From NCBI GenBank assembly GCA_963850345.1, contig CAWKKW010000005.1, positions 1-64,000 of the forward strand: a DNA stretch of 64,000 nucleotides. Direction: 5' to 3'. The position numbers and the translations under genes are program-made. The DNA comes from CAWKKW01 sp963850345. GTDB lineage: Bacteria; Acidobacteriota; Terriglobia; Terriglobales; Acidobacteriaceae. Below the pieces are notes generated by a model. The model did not search any database. It saw only the letters and a list, made by a program, of their open reading frames with translations, and was not told where the DNA came from. Below, in pieces: positions 61,483 to 64,000 of this stretch (its first letter is position 1; each line of letters opens with the position of its first letter).

Positions 61483-62661
61483 ATGGCTTTTAAATTCAAG
61501 GGCGTAGACTTCATCGGGTTTGACAGCCTGCTGAGCGAGGATGAACGGCTCTCGCGCCATACCGCCCGCCAATTCATCGAAGACAACCTGATCCCCATCA
61601 TCGAGCAATGCAATCGCGAAGGCCGCTTCCCGCGAGAACTGGTTGAGCCTATGGGCAAGTTGGGCTTCTTTGGCGCGAACCTCGAAGGCTATGGCTGCGC
61701 AGGCATGTCGAACGTGGAATACGGGTTGGTCGTGCAGGAGATGGAACGCGGCGACTCCGGCGTGCGCAGCTTTGTGAGCGTGCAATCCGCGCTGGTGATG
61801 TATCCGATTTACACCTTCGGCACCGACGAACAGAAGAATCACTGGCTGCCTGCGATGGCGACGGGCGAGAAACTGGGCTGCTTCGGACTGACGGAGCCAG
61901 ACTTCGGTTCAAACCCGGGAGGCATGCGCACGCGGGCACGGAAGGTCGGCGACGAGTATGTTCTGAACGGCGAAAAAATGTGGATCACCTCAGGAACGAT
62001 CTCTGACGTCGCCGTGATTTGGGCCAAAGTGGACGACGAAGGAGATCGCATTCGTGGCTTCCTGGTCGAGACAGACCGGCCCGGGTTTACCGCGTATGAC
62101 GTGCACGGCAAGATGTCGCTGCGCGCCTCGGTCACTTCCGGATTGTCGCTTCAGGACGTCCACATCCCCGCTGCAAATCTGCTGCCAGGAACCGGCGGGC
62201 TCAAGTCCCCCTTCATGTGCCTGAACCAGGCGCGCTATGGAATCAGCTGGGGCGCGATCGGGGCAGCCATGTCTTGCTATGACACGGCGCTGCAGTATTC
62301 GCTGCTGAGGAAGCAGTTTCGCGACTCTCCGATTGCCAGCCACCAACTCATCCAGGAAAAGCTTGCCTGGATGATCTCGGAGATCAGCAAGGCGCAGTTG
62401 CTGGCCCTGCAGGTCGGCCGCCTCAAGGACCTGGGCAAAGTGGCGCACGAACATATCTCCATGGCCAAGCGCAACAACGTATGGATGGCGCTGGAGTGTG
62501 CGCGCATGGCACGCGACGTTCTCGGCGGCAACGGAATTACGGATGATTACCCCATCATGCGCCACATGATGAATCTGGAGTCGGTCAAAACGTATGAAGG
62601 CACGCACGACATTCACACGCTGATCATCGGCCAGAGCATCACCGGGATTCCGGCATACTAA
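61483..62661 (+). CDS. gcdH: Glutaryl-CoA dehydrogenase-type acyl-CoA dehydrogenase
   Basis: 392 residues from ATG 61483. GVRSFVSVQSALVMYPIYTFGTDEQKNHWLP is the GCDH-like substrate segment; GCFGLTEPDFGSNPGGMRTRARKVGDEYVLNGEKMWITSGTISDVAVIWAK is the FAD/substrate region; MARDVLGGNGITDDYPIMRHMMNLESVKTYEGTHDIHTLIIGQ holds the catalytic Glu372 (YEGT). It would oxidise and decarboxylate glutaryl-CoA in Lys/Trp or aromatic breakdown, passing electrons to ETF. No ETF genes are in the acidobacterial part of this window. Confidence 0.9.
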   Translation: MAFKFKGVDFIGFDSLLSEDERLSRHTARQFIEDNLIPIIEQCNREGRFPRELVEPMGKLGFFGANLEGYGCAGMSNVEYGLVVQEMERGDSGVRSFVSVQSALVMYPIYTFGTDEQKNHWLPAMATGEKLGCFGLTEPDFGSNPGGMRTRARKVGDEYVLNGEKMWITSGTISDVAVIWAKVDDEGDRIRGFLVETDRPGFTAYDVHGKMSLRASVTSGLSLQDVHIPAANLLPGTGGLKSPFMCLNQARYGISWGAIGAAMSCYDTALQYSLLRKQFRDSPIASHQLIQEKLAWMISEISKAQLLALQVGRLKDLGKVAHEHISMAKRNNVWMALECARMARDVLGGNGITDDYPIMRHMMNLESVKTYEGTHDIHTLIIGQSITGIPAY

Positions 62662-63052
62662 GCCCGGGGCGAGATCCACATACGTAACTAATGCGGATAC
62701 GATACTCATTGCCCTGAGGCCGCAAGTCTGAATACGCCGGCTCCTGCCGACCCGGGTCATGACCTGAGGCAAGTGGGGATTGGCCTGTGGCCCGAAGCGA
62801 AGGTGCGCGCTGAAACTTCAGTCGCTCTCAGGAATCTAAGAAAAAGGAACACGCCCTAACTGCTGAGTTCCGGCGCCGCAGAACGAGGCACATCCACGTA
62901 CAAACGAACAACAAAATGCGGCCGTGTTTGTTGAAACGAGTGTGCGCAGAAGTTCGTCCAACCGCTTGTAGGATGTTTCGCCAACTTTGCTGTTCAGGCG
63001 CAACCCGGGGTGCTCAAACCGGGTTCAAAGCCCTAGGCCTTGAAGGGGCCTG
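62662..63052. other. Intergenic region upstream of opgC
   Basis: No gene supported. A 7-bp stem AACCCGG/CCGGGTT (63002-63008, 63019-63025) and a second AGGCC/GGCCT stem lie just before the opgC start; they could be leader structure. Confidence 0.4.
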
Positions 63053-64000
63053 ATGCACGCACCCATGAGATTTCCTCACCTGCAAAGACGACCGGAACTC
63101 GATGCCCTGCGAGGGCTTTTCCTGGTCTGGATGACGCTGACGCACCTGCCCACGCGGTTCAGCGACTTCGTCAACCAGCCGTTCGGCTTTGTTTCGTCTG
63201 CCGAGGGATTTGTCTTCCTCTCGGCCCTGCTGGTCGCCCGGCTGTACATCCGGCAGGCACATGAAGATGGTCCGGGCTTGCGCGCCAAGTTGTTTAAGCG
63301 CGCGCTGAAGATCTACGGCTATCACCTGCTGATGCTGGCGCTGGTGTTTACGGTGGCAGCCTCCCTCGCGGTCACGACGCACAAGGTAGCCATTTACAAC
63401 CTGCTCAATTTCTACCTGGCGCATCCGGTCGTGGCCATCCTCGGATCGATCCTGTTGCTCTACTGTCCGCCGCTGCTCGACATCCTGCCGATGTACGTCA
63501 TCTTTCTGGCATTTACGCCAACGGTCCTCTCGGGTGCGGTGCGTTGGGGATGGAGCCGAATCCTGACGGTAAGTATGTTGGTCTGGTTACTGGCGCAGTT
63601 TGGTTTGCGCGACGTCGTGCACAACATGGTTGTCCACATTACCGGCCTTCCCATTCCGCTCCAGGAGACCGGGGCCTTCAACCTGTTTGCCTGGCAGTTT
63701 CTCTGGATCGCCGGCCTCTGGCTTGGGGCAAGATCCGCAGAGGGGCTGCTGCCTCTGAAACTCGTGCCGGGCTGGGCGACGGCTCTCAGCGTGGCAGTCT
63801 GCGCCTTCTTCGTTGGTGTTCGCCACAACTGGCTTGGACCTCACCTGACGCCGGAAACCCTGGGCATGCAGCTGGACAAGTGGAGCATCGGGCCGCTGCG
63901 AGTGTTGAACCTCGTCGCCTTCACGCTGGTTTTGTATTGGCTTCGTAAGTACGTGCTGCGCCTGGTGCACATTGAACCGTTTCTCACCCTCGGGAAGGCG
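63053..64000 (+). CDS. opgC: OpgC-type multi-pass membrane acyltransferase, 3' end off the window
   Basis: At least 316 residues, open to the right edge. AAGGGG precedes ATG 63053; ATG 63065 is an alternative. PELDALRGLFLVWMTLTHLPTRFSDFVNQPFGFVSSAEGFVFLSALLVARLY is the OpgC signature, including the SAEGFVFLS(G/A) helix. About eight further helices follow. OpgC adds succinyl groups to osmoregulated periplasmic glucans in proteobacteria; in acidobacteria the substrate is not known. Confidence 0.9.
   Translation, partial: MHAPMRFPHLQRRPELDALRGLFLVWMTLTHLPTRFSDFVNQPFGFVSSAEGFVFLSALLVARLYIRQAHEDGPGLRAKLFKRALKIYGYHLLMLALVFTVAASLAVTTHKVAIYNLLNFYLAHPVVAILGSILLLYCPPLLDILPMYVIFLAFTPTVLSGAVRWGWSRILTVSMLVWLLAQFGLRDVVHNMVVHITGLPIPLQETGAFNLFAWQFLWIAGLWLGARSAEGLLPLKLVPGWATALSVAVCAFFVGVRHNWLGPHLTPETLGMQLDKWSIGPLRVLNLVAFTLVLYWLRKYVLRLVHIEPFLTLGKA

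Noticed and set aside
1..64000. CRISPR arrays, tRNA or rRNA genes, intact insertion sequences
   Set aside because: Reading both strands I found no spaced direct repeats, cloverleaf arms with a TTCGA loop, or transposase motifs. A covariance-model scan was not possible here.

Overview
The window is a composite. Reading gene content, codon use and indel density, I see three blocks that should not be read as one genome. Block A (about 1-4645) is a very GC-rich actinobacterial-looking phosphate-uptake locus: a secreted protein and PstS on the minus strand, and pstC-pstA-pstB on the plus strand. Block B (about 4646-11648) looks alphaproteobacterial: etfB-etfA behind a PduO-type cobalamin adenosyltransferase, an NADPH-dependent FMN reductase, a two-part secreted protein (beta-propeller-like repeats plus a DUF1906 glycoside-hydrolase-like domain), a HIG1-type small membrane protein, a glutathione S-transferase and a truncated phosphoesterase. 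Almost every gene in A and B has one or more single-base frameshifts. At 11649-11700 two inverted arms match the end of an Oxford Nanopore ligation adapter, in the order expected inside an unsplit chimeric read. I therefore take 1-11648 to be unpolished sequence joined to the end of a real contig, not a genomic island.

Block C (about 11701-64000) reads as one organism, an acidobacterium of the Terriglobia type. Evidence: moderate GC, two giant Oar-like TonB-dependent receptors with N-terminal carboxypeptidase-regulatory domains, a c-type cytochrome maturation operon, an ECF sigma/anti-sigma/secreted-protein cassette, PadR and ArsR regulators, and many short transcription units. Only three genes here are broken (38071-39583, 49191-51108, 53951-56786), each by one net extra base.

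Layout of block C: ArsR plus SRPBCC operon with visible operators (11.7-12.6 kb); NTPase and DUF3885 protein (12.7-14.2); PadR plus membrane protein (14.6-16.1); SRPBCC gene behind an ArsR remnant (16.3-16.9); mtnA, orphan scoB, small membrane proteins, mscL, FkbM methyltransferase, M28 peptidase (17.2-23.6); a 29-residue membrane peptide gene (23.7); thiC (24-25.4); ccmE-ccmA-ybaK-ccmB-ccmC-ccmD-like (25.7-29.2); TonB receptor 1 (29.6-33.1); an S24-type repressor, a PAS histidine kinase, and the ECF cassette (33.6-37.5); a second copy of the 29-residue peptide gene (37.7); phosphoesterase, DAHP synthase, YVTN beta-propeller, RsbU-type phosphatase (38-44.2); TonB receptor 2, GNAT, GH51 arabinofuranosidase (44.5-51.1); YdeI-like, protein phosphatase and alpha/beta hydrolase (51.2-53.6); a PDZ/GAF/PAS histidine kinase with its NtrC-type partner (54-58.2); mlaE-mlaF (58.6-60.2); a secreted protein, glutaryl-CoA dehydrogenase and OpgC (60.3-64).

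The most interesting biological signal is a pair of 29-residue single-helix peptide genes 14 kb apart. They share length, sequence pattern, an upstream hairpin at identical distance from the start codon, and a near-identical terminator. No CRISPR array, tRNA, rRNA or intact insertion sequence was recognised.
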